Below are positions 1 to 7,735 of a stretch of DNA of 26,547 bases, piece after piece. The DNA is from Desulfosarcina sp. (GTDB lineage Bacteria > Desulfobacterota > Desulfobacteria > Desulfobacterales > Desulfosarcinaceae), in contig DAOWNV010000003.1 in assembly GCA_030642405.1 (NCBI GenBank), positions 1 to 26,547 of the forward strand, in the 5' to 3' direction. The position numbers and the translations under genes were made by a program. The number at the start of each line of letters is the position of its first letter. The stretch's first letter is position 1. A model generated the notes under the pieces. The model did not search any database and was not told where the DNA came from. It saw only the letters and a program-made list of their open reading frames with translations.

Positions 1-1306
1 GGTGGTCTTTTCTGAATTCGTTGATGTCACGGTCCCAGCCGCCTGCAACCTCATCTTCTTTCCAGAAGATGTAGGGGTTATGGCGCGGTTCCTGAACATG
101 CTGGGGTATCGCTTTGATATGGGTGGCTTCCAGCAGTTTCTGAAAACCCTGCCGTTTGATCAGCTCACCGAGACGTTCGCGGTTCTTGCCTTCTTCCATC
201 CACCAATCCCAGATGTATTCGATGATTTCCTTGATCTCGTCGTAGGGTTCTTCGACCTTGATGAAGGGTACCAGCAGGGAGCCCATCTGGGCGCCGTCGA
301 GGATCGGGGCCTTGGCGCCGACCAGCATGGAGCAGCCGCGATCATCACCGATGTGCAGGGCGCGAGGCATTACGTTGATGCAATGCATGCAGCGGGTACA
401 CTCTTTGGTGTTAATAAGCAGCTTACCACCATCGTACTTCATGCAATTTGTTGGGCAGAGTCCGACAACCTCTTTTTCAATGTCAAAGGGACCCCAGTCT
501 CGTCCGCTGTGAGCGCCGCCGTTAGGGGCGAATTCGCCTCCGACGTAGCCGGCAACGGCTTCCTGATCGATTTTGATGTCGTCTTTCCAGGTTCCCACGA
601 AGGCGATATCCGAACGGGCGATGGAAGCCACGCAGCAGTTGGGGCAACCGTCAAACTTGAACTTGAACTTATAAGGGAAGGCCGGACGGTGCAGCTCGTC
701 CTGGTACTCCTGGGTCAGGGTGTAGCAGATGGCCTGGGTGTCGTAGCAGGAGTATTCACAACGGGAAGAGCCGATACAGTCGGCTGGGGTACGCAGGTTG
801 GAACCGGAGCCGCCGAGATCCTGATTGAAGTTGTGGGTTAGTTCATAGAAAATCTCTTCAAGCTGGTTGGTCTGGGTTCCGATAAGAATGATGTCACCGG
901 TGGAGCCGTGCATATTGGTGATGCCGGAGCCGCGGAACTCCCACAGGTCGCAGAGCTTTTTCAGGAAGTCGGTGGTGTAGTATTTGGCGCCGGGCTGGGC
1001 GACGCGCATGGTGTGGAAATGGGCAACACCCGGAAAATCTTGCGGTTGGTCGCAATAACGGCCGATAACGCCGCCGCCATAACCGAAAACGCCCACAATA
1101 CCGCCGTGCTTCCAGTGGGTCCGGCCGTGTTTGAAGGAAAGTTCCAATATGCCCAGAAGGTCTTCCACACAGTCCTGGGGAACCTGGAATTCCACGTTGT
1201 TCTCGTTCTTGGACCTGTTCGCGGCTTCCTGCTTCAGGTCAGACACGAAGCTCGGCCACGGACCGGACTCAAGCTGGTCCAACAAAGGGGTTTCATGCTT
1301 TGCCAT
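1..1306 (-). CDS. dsrA: Dissimilatory sulfite reductase alpha subunit (3' end just outside window)
   Basis: This subunit of DsrAB reduces sulfite with six electrons in the cytoplasm, the terminal step of sulfate respiration; DsrC is the family's partner. 435 codons lie in the window. The last residues, EFRKDH, match the usual end of DsrA (about 437 aa), so only a residue or two plus the stop should be missing. The siroheme-[4Fe-4S] cysteines are C177 and C183 (C-x5-C, CIGSSRC) and C221 and C225 (C-x3-C, CPNCC). The ferredoxin-type cluster cysteines are C284, C303, C306 and C309 (CTRCMHC). The ATG at 1306 follows GGAGGTAAAAG, an excellent ribosome binding site. dsrB is expected immediately to the left, outside the window. 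Two upstream promoter candidates and C tracts are listed separately. The gene is typical in every visible residue, and the identification is secure. Confidence 0.98.
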   Translation of the reverse strand, partial: MAKHETPLLDQLESGPWPSFVSDLKQEAANRSKNENNVEFQVPQDCVEDLLGILELSFKHGRTHWKHGGIVGVFGYGGGVIGRYCDQPQDFPGVAHFHTMRVAQPGAKYYTTDFLKKLCDLWEFRGSGITNMHGSTGDIILIGTQTNQLEEIFYELTHNFNQDLGGSGSNLRTPADCIGSSRCEYSCYDTQAICYTLTQEYQDELHRPAFPYKFKFKFDGCPNCCVASIARSDIAFVGTWKDDIKIDQEAVAGYVGGEFAPNGGAHSGRDWGPFDIEKEVVGLCPTNCMKYDGGKLLINTKECTRCMHCINVMPRALHIGDDRGCSMLVGAKAPILDGAQMGSLLVPFIKVEEPYDEIKEIIEYIWDWWMEEGKNRERLGELIKRQGFQKLLEATHIKAIPQHVQEPRHNPYIFWKEDEVAGGWDRDINEFRKDH

Positions 1307-1373
1307 CTTTTACCTCCATTTAAATTGATAGTAAAACCAACCTGCTACTACTATAAATAGAACTGTTTACAAT

Positions 1374-1382
1374 GGGGGGGGG
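1374..1382. repeat. G9/C9 homopolymer tract in dsrA leader
   Basis: A run of nine G on the plus strand (nine C in the dsrA transcript) lies 68 bp upstream of the dsrA start codon. It is inside the leader of both predicted promoters. Runs this long are prone to slippage. Confidence 0.95.
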
Positions 1383-1425
1383 TTAGGCCACCTCCTCTCG
1401 ATTTCTTTCTACTTTTATTATCTGG

Positions 1426-1455
1426 ATTATAGAATTCATGTGATTTTAATTGCAA
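1426..1455 (-). promoter_or_regulatory. Proximal dsrA promoter candidate (P2)
   Basis: Reading toward dsrA there is TTGCAA, an 18-bp spacer and a perfect TATAAT. The start site should be near 1419, giving a leader of about 113 nt that includes the C9 tract. This is a motif match only. Confidence 0.5.
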
Positions 1456-1463
1456 ATCTACAA

Positions 1464-1471
1464 GGGGGGGG
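1464..1471. repeat. G8/C8 homopolymer tract at dsrA promoter P1
   Basis: Eight consecutive G on the plus strand (C on the dsrA strand) overlap the last two bases of the predicted P1 -10 box and fill the discriminator up to the predicted start site near 1463. A GC-rich discriminator is a known feature of ppGpp/DksA-sensitive promoters; applying that here is inference. Confidence 0.9.
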
Positions 1472-1498
1472 TATAGAATTAATCATGGGGCTTGTCAA
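1470..1498 (-). promoter_or_regulatory. Distal dsrA promoter candidate (P1)
   Basis: On the minus strand there is a perfect TTGACA, a 17-bp spacer and TATACC, with the C8 tract directly after the -10. The leader would be about 157 nt. The rest of the 1307-1665 gap (about 360 bp) shows P1, P2, the two C tracts and the dsrA ribosome binding site. I see no convincing terminator after the upstream gene, so read-through into dsrA is possible. Confidence 0.6.
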
Positions 1499-1665
1499 TA
1501 AAAAAGCATGGTTTCGCGCGGTTAACTCGAAAGGGTGGCCGCCGTTTTGTCGTACATACAAAATGTTGTGAGAGCACTGTATAAAATGTCTTTATGTGGT
1601 GTTTGTAAATTATTTTGGGCATTCGACCAAAGTGTTCCTAAAGGGTCTTGTTCGTTTCAAAACCA

Positions 1666-2814
1666 TCATGGCAAAAAAGCGCGTTTCAATTCACGTATGT
1701 GTTCAGGAAGATGTTTTTTGATCAAACCGGTTTCTTCGGATTGTCGATCATAGACCGAGGTGCAAATCCGATGGGCAAGGGAGAATAAACCGGATTCATC
1801 GTGATGGTTGAAATAGAGCCGGAAGAGATCTGGAAAGGATTCCGAAAAACCGTTTATACGGGCCGTCAGGTCCAGCCCTTTTAAAAAGCCATCGACAACA
1901 GGAGCAAGGCAAGGGTCGGGAGCCCAGACAATTGTTGAGACACCATCTATCCTGTCCAACCGCATGCGTAGGGTAAGATGGATAAAAAACACCATCAAGG
2001 CGTCCAGAACCTCTTTTTCGTCACTCAGTTCGGTGTTCGTATCAGTTAAAGAGATGTAATCTCTCACGGTGATCAGCCGGGTTGTTGCACGTTCTCCATC
2101 GATTCGAACCACGAAATCTCCGGCGGCATGGTGCCAGGGAAAGATTTGTCGGGCCGAAAGAGGGTCGTAACAAGCTGTCAGGATCATCGATGCACCGCGG
2201 TAGACATCGGCTGCCTGGTCTATGGACAGGAAACGGCGGTTTACAGCCCCGTCCCAGACGGTGATCATCACTTCTTCAGTGTTTTTTTTCCGTGTTAGAT
2301 GAAATTCGTGGAAGTTTTCGAACCAATCTCCTAAAAACATGGGCAGGTCCTCAAAAGAAGCGTCATAAACCTTAGGAAACCAGCCAAAGGGCCGATCCAT
2401 GTGGAGACGTTTCAGCGCTTTTACCTCTAACGGTAGCGCTTTTCGACCCCGTTCGGATGCAGCGACGTTGATGACGAAAAAAAGTATTTTATCCTGAATT
2501 GTGATTTGAATCCGGCCAGGATGGTAAAACGCACCATGTTTTTCCAGAAAGACAGAGACTTGTTTCAGGTCTTTTTCCGTGACCGTCGTATTCAGTTGGC
2601 AAGATGCTGCGGTCACCAATGGATTCCATCCATTGGACGAACAAAAGCGACGTATGGCCGAAAAAAAACGGCCATACGTTACGGCCTTTCGCATTTTCGG
2701 TTTTGAAGGCATCCCTTCAGGGTTCCGGCTGTCCGGCAACGGCTGATTCCACAACGGGTGGTTGTCATCGATGGGGTGGTCCGCCGTTGCCAGAAAAAAA
2801 GATAAGGTTGGCAT
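1666..2814 (-). CDS. Unrecognised protein, possibly APH/kinase-like fold, upstream of dsrA
   Basis: I do not recognise this family with confidence. The protein is about 382 aa, soluble, with no signal peptide or membrane segment. Its layout faintly resembles aminoglycoside-phosphotransferase/small-kinase folds. A strand-rich part (ILFFVINVA) is followed by a Glu-bearing helix (LPLEVKALKRLH) and FPKVYD. Later comes FPWHHAAGDFVVR, which could correspond to a catalytic loop, followed by TTRLITVRDY. That reading is inference. The start is uncertain. A GTG at 2853 would add 13 residues but lies inside a 10-bp hairpin, so I chose the ATG at 2814, although neither has a good ribosome binding site; an ATG at 2712 is also possible. 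The gene runs in the same direction as the TPR gene and dsrA, which suggests a link to sulfite reductase expression or use. Confidence 0.7.
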   Translation of the reverse strand: MPTLSFFLATADHPIDDNHPLWNQPLPDSRNPEGMPSKPKMRKAVTYGRFFSAIRRFCSSNGWNPLVTAASCQLNTTVTEKDLKQVSVFLEKHGAFYHPGRIQITIQDKILFFVINVAASERGRKALPLEVKALKRLHMDRPFGWFPKVYDASFEDLPMFLGDWFENFHEFHLTRKKNTEEVMITVWDGAVNRRFLSIDQAADVYRGASMILTACYDPLSARQIFPWHHAAGDFVVRIDGERATTRLITVRDYISLTDTNTELSDEKEVLDALMVFFIHLTLRMRLDRIDGVSTIVWAPDPCLAPVVDGFLKGLDLTARINGFSESFPDLFRLYFNHHDESGLFSLAHRICTSVYDRQSEETGLIKKHLPEHIRELKRAFLP

Positions 2815-2848
2815 AGAAAGATTATTGTAGGAATAGGTAAAGAGAGCA

Positions 2849-2883
2849 GGCACCCGGAATATAGGTCACCTTGTCCGGGTGCC
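2849..2883 (-). terminator. Hairpin after the TPR gene, possible weak terminator
   Basis: A perfect 10-bp stem (GGCACCCGGA with TCCGGGTGCC) and 15-nt loop lie 18 bp beyond the TPR stop codon. The minus-strand sequence after it is only mildly T-rich (TGCTCTCTTTACC). It may be a weak terminator or an RNA-processing/stability element between the TPR gene and the next gene. Confidence 0.45.
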
Positions 2884-2901
2884 CGATGGTTGAGCCGTTT
2901 T

Positions 2902-3534
2902 CTAAGAGCGGTGTGGCTCCAGCTCCTTTAAAATTTCAGGTGCCACATCATAACCCAAGTCCTGTGCCTTGTCCGCATGTTGGATGGCCAGGTCCGGTTG
3001 TCCGTCTTCCAGGTAAGCGATGGATAGGTTGTTGTGGGCAACGGCAAAGTCCGGTGATAGTTTCAAGGCCTTCAGGTTGGCTTCGATACTCTCTTTGATC
3101 TTTCCATTCATCAAATAGGCATTGGCCAGGGTAGCGAAGGCCTGGATATACCGGAAGTTGAAAGCGGTTGCTTTTTCAAGAGCCTTGATGGCCCCATCCA
3201 CGTCACCGCGTTGGAGCAGGACAAAGCCAATGTTGCCCCACCCTTCGGAAAAGCTGGGTTTGGCCCTGACGGCCCTATGGTTCCAGTCCAGGCAGGCTTC
3301 CATATCACCGCGTTTCATGCAAAGGCCACCCATTTGCACGTAGGCTTCAGCCAGTCCGGGGCTGCATTCAATGGCTGTTATCAATGATTCTTCAGCTTCT
3401 TCGATTTTTCCCTGACCCATCAGCGCCACCCCAAGGTTGTAGTGGGATGTTCCGCAATCGGGGTTGGAGGCGATGGCTTGTTTTTGTTGTGCAATAAACG
3501 CTTCCGCATTGGGTGCTTTGGTTGCTTGTGACAT
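2902..3534 (-). CDS. Tetratricopeptide repeat protein
   Basis: This is a 210-aa soluble protein made almost entirely of TPR helix pairs, about five units spanning residues 27-194. Typical spacing is visible in SHYNLGVALMGQGKIEEAEE, EGWGNIGFVLLQRGDVDGAI and VAHNNLSIAYLEDGQPDLAI. TPRs are protein-binding scaffolds, and no catalytic domain is present. The reading frame stays open upstream to 3696, but that part is not TPR-like. The ATG at 3534 has AAGGA about eight bases upstream, so I chose it. The gene is the first of three co-directional genes ending in dsrA. A chaperone or assembly role for sulfite reduction is possible, but the evidence is proximity only. Confidence 0.88.
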   Translation of the reverse strand: MSQATKAPNAEAFIAQQKQAIASNPDCGTSHYNLGVALMGQGKIEEAEESLITAIECSPGLAEAYVQMGGLCMKRGDMEACLDWNHRAVRAKPSFSEGWGNIGFVLLQRGDVDGAIKALEKATAFNFRYIQAFATLANAYLMNGKIKESIEANLKALKLSPDFAVAHNNLSIAYLEDGQPDLAIQHADKAQDLGYDVAPEILKELEPHRS

Positions 3535-3934
3535 GATAGACGTCCTTTTCCGATAGTATCTTGATACGCTATAAAAGCAAGACCCGTAACGTGCCTGCCT
3601 GCTTGTGTCAAGGAAAAACAAACCGATGTCCCCTTTTCCCTTGACATAAAACCCTAACTTTCTTAAGTGCTTCTTGTATCTGCCATTTTGTATCAAAGGT
3701 TGTTCATTTCGACCCTAATTCTAATCTACAGGATGCCCATACCATGAAACCGGAGATTTACAGGGAACTGGCCGTAGCTAACGCGAAAATATTTCGTGTT
3801 AATGTCAAATTCCCTTGCAGTAAGATTCCTGGAGACAAGTAATTCAGGGTAATTAATAAAAATCACAATCCTAAGTTCCTATCTTTTTTATTTCCGTTTG
3901 TTCCGAACACTCGTTTTCTTTTTCAGGAGGTACT
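3535..3934. other. 400-bp divergent intergenic region between TPR gene and dapA
   Basis: Two outward-facing TTGACA boxes lie about 30 bp apart: minus strand at 3606-3611 and plus strand at 3641-3646. Each has only a poor -10 (TACGGG or TAAGTG) at 17 bp. A dyad of about nine pairs with one G-T pair sits at 3780-3800 (AACGCGAAA / TTTCGTGTT). A 32-codon reading frame, 3744-3842, contains five lysines but has no well-placed ribosome binding site. I see no lysine riboswitch. The strong AGGAGG of dapA lies at the right edge. Confidence 0.4.
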
Positions 3935-4969
3935 ATGAAATCAGGATGTTATACTGCTATGGTGACCCCTTTCGATGGGTCGTCGGTCGATGAGGCAGGA
4001 CTTACCCGCCTTGCAGAGTTTCAAATTAAAAATGGTATTACCGGCATATTGGCTGTCGGCACTACTGGCGAAAGCCCGACACTGGCTTGGGAAGAACACA
4101 ATCGTGTTGTACAGATAGTTGCTGAACAAACCAGAGAAAAATGCCTTTGCATTGCCGGGACGGGAAGCAATAATACCAAGGAAGCGCTTTCGGCGACGCG
4201 TCATGCCGTTGAAGCGGGAGCAGATGCCGTACTTGTGGTGGATCCCTATTACAATGGCCCCAGTTCCCAGGAGATCAGGAAAGAATATGTGGCTCCTGTG
4301 GCTGAAGCGTTTCCCAACACGACGATTATTCCGTACGTGATCCCCGGCCGGACGGGTGCGCAATTGTTGCCCGAGGATCTGGCCATGCTATTCAAGGCAC
4401 ATCCAAACGTCAGTACGGTGAAAGAGGCAACCGGGAATTTTGACAACATGCGACGAACGCGAGAATGCTGCAGTCCTGATTTCATCATCCTTTCCGGTGA
4501 CGATGGATTGCTCTGCGAAATGATGAATGATCCAGGGATTGAAGCATCAGGTGTGATTTCGGTGGTTTCCAATATTGCACCAAAGGCAATGGGTGACCTG
4601 GTAAGATTTTTGGCGGGCAAAGAGGAGAAAGCCGCAAAAACACTGGCCGAGGCCCTGAAACCGCTGTTTGGTCTGGTGACGGTAACGACGAAGGAACAAA
4701 GCCCGTATGGCGAAGTGGTTTGCCGGGCGCGCAACCCAATGGCATTGAAAACATTGATGCGGCTTTTTGGGGTTCCTTCCGGGCCATGCCGGCAACCTTT
4801 GGGAAAAATGAGCCGGGCAGGTTTGAACCATGTGGTGAATATCGCAAAAACAGTTCAGTCGAAAAATCCGGAAATCCTGACGCCATTAGCGGAATTCTTT
4901 AATGTGGATATCGACGAACGGTTAAATGATGAGAGCCAATGGGAGGGATTGTATTACAAAGAGTATTAA
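3935..4969 (+). CDS. dapA: 4-hydroxy-tetrahydrodipicolinate synthase with C-terminal extension
   Basis: DapA condenses pyruvate with aspartate semialdehyde at the entry to the lysine/diaminopimelate branch in the cytoplasm. The (beta/alpha)8 family residues are present: the GTTGES pyruvate loop (42-47), DPYYNGP near 107, Tyr134 in YVIPGRTG with Arg139, and the Schiff-base Lys163 in VKEATG. The protein is 344 aa, about 50 longer than the usual 290-300. The extra residues lie at the C terminus, after PLGKMSRAGL, and end WEGLYYKEY. The ATG follows AGGAGGTACT. It stands alone, followed by a strong terminator. Other members of the DapA/NAL superfamily use different aldehydes, but the catalytic residues and GTTGES favour DapA. 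Confidence 0.88.
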   Translation: MKSGCYTAMVTPFDGSSVDEAGLTRLAEFQIKNGITGILAVGTTGESPTLAWEEHNRVVQIVAEQTREKCLCIAGTGSNNTKEALSATRHAVEAGADAVLVVDPYYNGPSSQEIRKEYVAPVAEAFPNTTIIPYVIPGRTGAQLLPEDLAMLFKAHPNVSTVKEATGNFDNMRRTRECCSPDFIILSGDDGLLCEMMNDPGIEASGVISVVSNIAPKAMGDLVRFLAGKEEKAAKTLAEALKPLFGLVTVTTKEQSPYGEVVCRARNPMALKTLMRLFGVPSGPCRQPLGKMSRAGLNHVVNIAKTVQSKNPEILTPLAEFFNVDIDERLNDESQWEGLYYKEY

Positions 4970-5031
4970 ATGGTACACAAAGGATAGTTTTTTTGTCTGA
5001 TTTCTACTAAAAAAAACACGCAATAAACCAC

Positions 5032-5075
5032 AGCCGCCCTTTCCGATGACATCGGAAAGGGCGGCTTTTTTTATT
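5032..5075 (+). terminator. Strong intrinsic terminator of dapA
   Basis: A near-perfect inverted repeat (agccgccctttccgatg and its complement, 17 bp per arm) is followed by TTTTTTATTT. On the minus strand the same hairpin could also help stop transcripts of the convergent YkgJ-family gene, although its T run there is about 10 nt farther away. Confidence 0.9.
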
Positions 5076-5093
5076 TGGAATCGGAATTGTGTT

Positions 5094-5897
5094 TTAATCG
5101 GATTTAGCCTGGTCGGCAAAATTGTCTGCCTGTTTTTCCGGTTCTGTTTGTTTGAATAAAATCCCTTTCAGCCATTCCAGTCCAAACTTGAGCAATTCGA
5201 TTTCGTCGTTTTTGATTTTTTCAACGGTGGCATCGTCCACATCCATGCGTTCCAAAAAGGTGCTGTCAAAAACAAACTCCCTGAACTTGTCAATGTCGTA
5301 GCTTACCAAGAAAAACATCTGTTTGGCTTTTTCAGTAAGCTTGATGTTGGGCGGAAAAGAGCGCTTGCGCACGACCAGGTCGGTCCATTCGCGGTTAATT
5401 TCATCCCGGATATCCACACCCTGGTCTTCCCGCCATTGGGCCACCGTCCATTCGGTATCTTCTTCAAAGCCTTTGCAGTGGGGTTCGTTGACGAAAAAGA
5501 AAAAGCCATCATCATCGGCCCCTTCCTTGTGCTGGAGGGTGGCCGTACCCAAAGGGTAGTAACGGCAGGAGGTCGGCCTGTCCTTGTAGATGATGCAACC
5601 CTCTTTGTCTTTCACAAAGGGACAGGATTCACGTTCATCGTCCAGGAGTTTGAGCGTGACCATGGGCAGGTCGGTTTTTTCAAGCAAATGCGGCTCGGTG
5701 TAGACGGCAAGAAATTCCCTTGAAGAGAGCTTAAGCCTGTTTTTAAGCTGGACGATATCATAGGGGGTTAAAATGATATTGATACCACGGCAGCATTCTG
5801 TAAAGCAGGGTACACCGGGGTGGCATTTAAATTCGAACTTGCTCTTATATCCCAGGCGTACTGGAGAGATCCCGGCAATTTTATTTAAATCTTCCAT
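5094..5897 (-). CDS. YkgJ-family zinc/iron-chelating cysteine-cluster protein
   Basis: This 267-aa soluble protein carries the cysteine cluster of the YkgJ/CxxCxxCC family (PF03692), which is thought to bind zinc or iron. The N-terminal ligands are C25-x5-C31-x3-C35-C36 (CHPGVPCFTECC). The second set is CPFVKDKEGC followed by IYKDRPTSCRYYPLG, the usual signature. A further Cys lies in PHCKGF. The last 100 or so residues are acidic and helical and do not match a family I know. The ATG at 5897 has AAGGAC upstream. It converges on dapA and diverges from glpA. Its biochemical role is unknown; members are often described only as metal-binding. Confidence 0.88.
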   Translation of the reverse strand: MEDLNKIAGISPVRLGYKSKFEFKCHPGVPCFTECCRGINIILTPYDIVQLKNRLKLSSREFLAVYTEPHLLEKTDLPMVTLKLLDDERESCPFVKDKEGCIIYKDRPTSCRYYPLGTATLQHKEGADDDGFFFFVNEPHCKGFEEDTEWTVAQWREDQGVDIRDEINREWTDLVVRKRSFPPNIKLTEKAKQMFFLVSYDIDKFREFVFDSTFLERMDVDDATVEKIKNDEIELLKFGLEWLKGILFKQTEPEKQADNFADQAKSD

Positions 5898-6004
5898 GGT
5901 TTGTCCTTTCGTGACGGTTTTTTTGGTAGCGGACCCTAACCAAGGCTGTGAATAAAGTCAAACCCAAACATTGCTGGAAGCAGGGCACCTGTCTTTGGAA
6001 TTTT

Positions 6005-6042
6005 TAAATAAAAAGGGGTCTGCAACGCTGCACCGACCCCTT
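6005..6042 (-). terminator. Minus-strand intrinsic terminator between glpA and the YkgJ-family gene
   Basis: On the minus strand AAGGGGTC (plus an inner TGCA/TGCA pair) and GACCCCTT form a hairpin followed by a TTTTTATTT run. It sits about 110 bp upstream of the YkgJ-family start codon and stops transcripts moving left. No minus-strand gene precedes it, so it may attenuate that gene or end RNA antisense to glpA. Confidence 0.55.
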
Positions 6043-6065
6043 GCGGGTGACAATGCCCATTCGAT

Positions 6066-7649
6066 ATGGTATTTACTAGAATAATGCCCATGACGTTAAA
6101 AACACAAGTGTTGATTATTGGCGGTGGTGCTACAGGGACAGGTCTGGCACGTGATTTGTCGCTTCGCGGTATTAACTGCATGCTTGTGGAAAAGCAGGAT
6201 ATCAATGCCGGCGCCTCCGGGGGAAACCACGGCCTGCTTCACAGCGGAGCCCGGTATATTGCTTCAGATCCGGCATCTGCAAAGGAGTGCCGTGAAGAAG
6301 GGTCCATTCTCAAGCGTTTGGCTCCACAGTGCGTGGAAGACACCGGCGGGCTTTTTGTTGCCGTAAAAGGTGATAATGAGAATTACATTGCCGATTTTCC
6401 CGATCGGTGTTCAAGATGCGGTATATCATGCGTTGCCGTGGATCCAAAAGAAGCCTTGGTACTGGAGCCCTCCCTTTCTCCTGATATCATAGCCGCATAC
6501 GCTGTAGAGGACGCCTCCATCGATCCATTCATGCTTTCACTGGATAACCTGGCGCAGGCTTGTGAACTCGGTGCTTCCCAATTATTGCACCATCAAGTGG
6601 TTGGTTTCGAAAAAAGGGGGGGGAAGATCGAAGCCGTTCGATTGATGGATCGGCGGCGCGACGAGGAGGTTCGCATTTTTACGGATCAGGTGGTCAATGC
6701 CTGCGGGGCTTGGGCCGGTGAAGTGGCGGCAATGGCAGGTGTTCGCATCAACATGGTTTACTCCCAGGGCACCTTGGTAATAAGCCGGATGCGTATCGGT
6801 GAACGGGTGATCAACCGCTTGCGCAAGGCGGCGGATGCAGACATTTTGGTGCCTGCGGGTACGGTATCCATTTTTGGCACAACTTCCAGACGAATTGACG
6901 CGCCGGACAACTATCGCCCGACTACGGACGAGATAGATGCCATGATCGACGATGGAATGGCCATGATCCCAAAGCTGGCAGATACTCGATACATCCGTGC
7001 TTATGCCGGTGTTCGTCCATTGGTGAAATCAGGAAACGATGATGATGACCGTGCGGTAAGCCGGGGATTTTCCCTCATGGATCATCAAGCCGACGGTCTG
7101 GATAATTTTATTACCATCACCGGTGGAAAACTGACCACCTATCGGCTTATGGCGGAAAAGACAGCGGATTTGGTCTGTCGACGGATGGGCATCACCCAGG
7201 CCTGTCGTACCGCTCATGAACACTTGCCCGCTTCTCATGCTGCGCAGTATACGGAGCCCGGGTTTACACCGAAACTGTGGTTTAAGAAAAATGATCCTTC
7301 GGATCTGTTGTTATGCGAATGTGAAATGGTGTCTACCGCTGTTTTCAATGAAATTGCAGAATCTCTATGTGAGAATGGCCATCGACCGGGCCTGCTGGAG
7401 ATGGGACAGCGAAGCAGGGTGGGAAAGGGCCCTTGCCAGGGATCGTTCTGCAGCCTTCGCATGACCGCCCACATGTACAATAAGGGAATGCTTAAAAACG
7501 GAGAAGGGATTGCTGAATTAAAAGACTTTCTTAACGAACGCTGGCGGGGAATACAGCCGCTTTTATGGGGTTCAGCAGTCTCCCAGGCCGAGTTGCAGGA
7601 AGCATTGCATTGCGGGTTACTCAACCTCGATGTGGAGGAATCCGCATAA
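6066..7649 (+). CDS. glpA: Anaerobic glycerol-3-phosphate dehydrogenase subunit A
   Basis: GlpA is the FAD-containing catalytic subunit that oxidises sn-glycerol-3-phosphate to dihydroxyacetone phosphate and passes electrons through GlpB/GlpC to menaquinone. The FAD dinucleotide motif is IIGGGATGTG (residues 17-26), followed by the GlpA/GlpD motif NHGLLHSGARY. The C terminus carries a BFD-like [2Fe-2S] domain with C417-x-C419 and C457-x4-C462. The length, 527 aa, is close to the E. coli protein (about 540). The start is uncertain: ATGs at 6066, 6084 and 6090 are in frame and none has a strong ribosome binding site. glpB follows after 86 bp, and no glpC is present in the window. Confidence 0.93.
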   Translation: MVFTRIMPMTLKTQVLIIGGGATGTGLARDLSLRGINCMLVEKQDINAGASGGNHGLLHSGARYIASDPASAKECREEGSILKRLAPQCVEDTGGLFVAVKGDNENYIADFPDRCSRCGISCVAVDPKEALVLEPSLSPDIIAAYAVEDASIDPFMLSLDNLAQACELGASQLLHHQVVGFEKRGGKIEAVRLMDRRRDEEVRIFTDQVVNACGAWAGEVAAMAGVRINMVYSQGTLVISRMRIGERVINRLRKAADADILVPAGTVSIFGTTSRRIDAPDNYRPTTDEIDAMIDDGMAMIPKLADTRYIRAYAGVRPLVKSGNDDDDRAVSRGFSLMDHQADGLDNFITITGGKLTTYRLMAEKTADLVCRRMGITQACRTAHEHLPASHAAQYTEPGFTPKLWFKKNDPSDLLLCECEMVSTAVFNEIAESLCENGHRPGLLEMGQRSRVGKGPCQGSFCSLRMTAHMYNKGMLKNGEGIAELKDFLNERWRGIQPLLWGSAVSQAELQEALHCGLLNLDVEESA

Positions 7650-7735
7650 TACTTTAAGCAAAATAATGTAATGTCTATGGACTGACAGCATTAACACCGA
7701 TATGCAACTGATACTTTGCGAACACCAGAACAAAC

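Noticed and set aside
2..1360. Long open frames on the plus strand (2-841 and 908-1360)
   Set aside because: They lie opposite dsrA, whose complete cysteine pattern and ribosome binding site settle the strand.
1383..1439. 18-codon frame in the dsrA leader ending just before the C9 tract
   Set aside because: It has no ribosome binding site, and its ATG lies upstream of the predicted P2 start site.
3535..3696. 54-codon N-terminal extension of the TPR protein
   Set aside because: It is not TPR-like, overlaps promoter-like sequence, and the internal ATG at 3534 has a good ribosome binding site.
3700..3934. Lysine riboswitch upstream of dapA
   Set aside because: I could not find the conserved core or a terminator/antiterminator arrangement.
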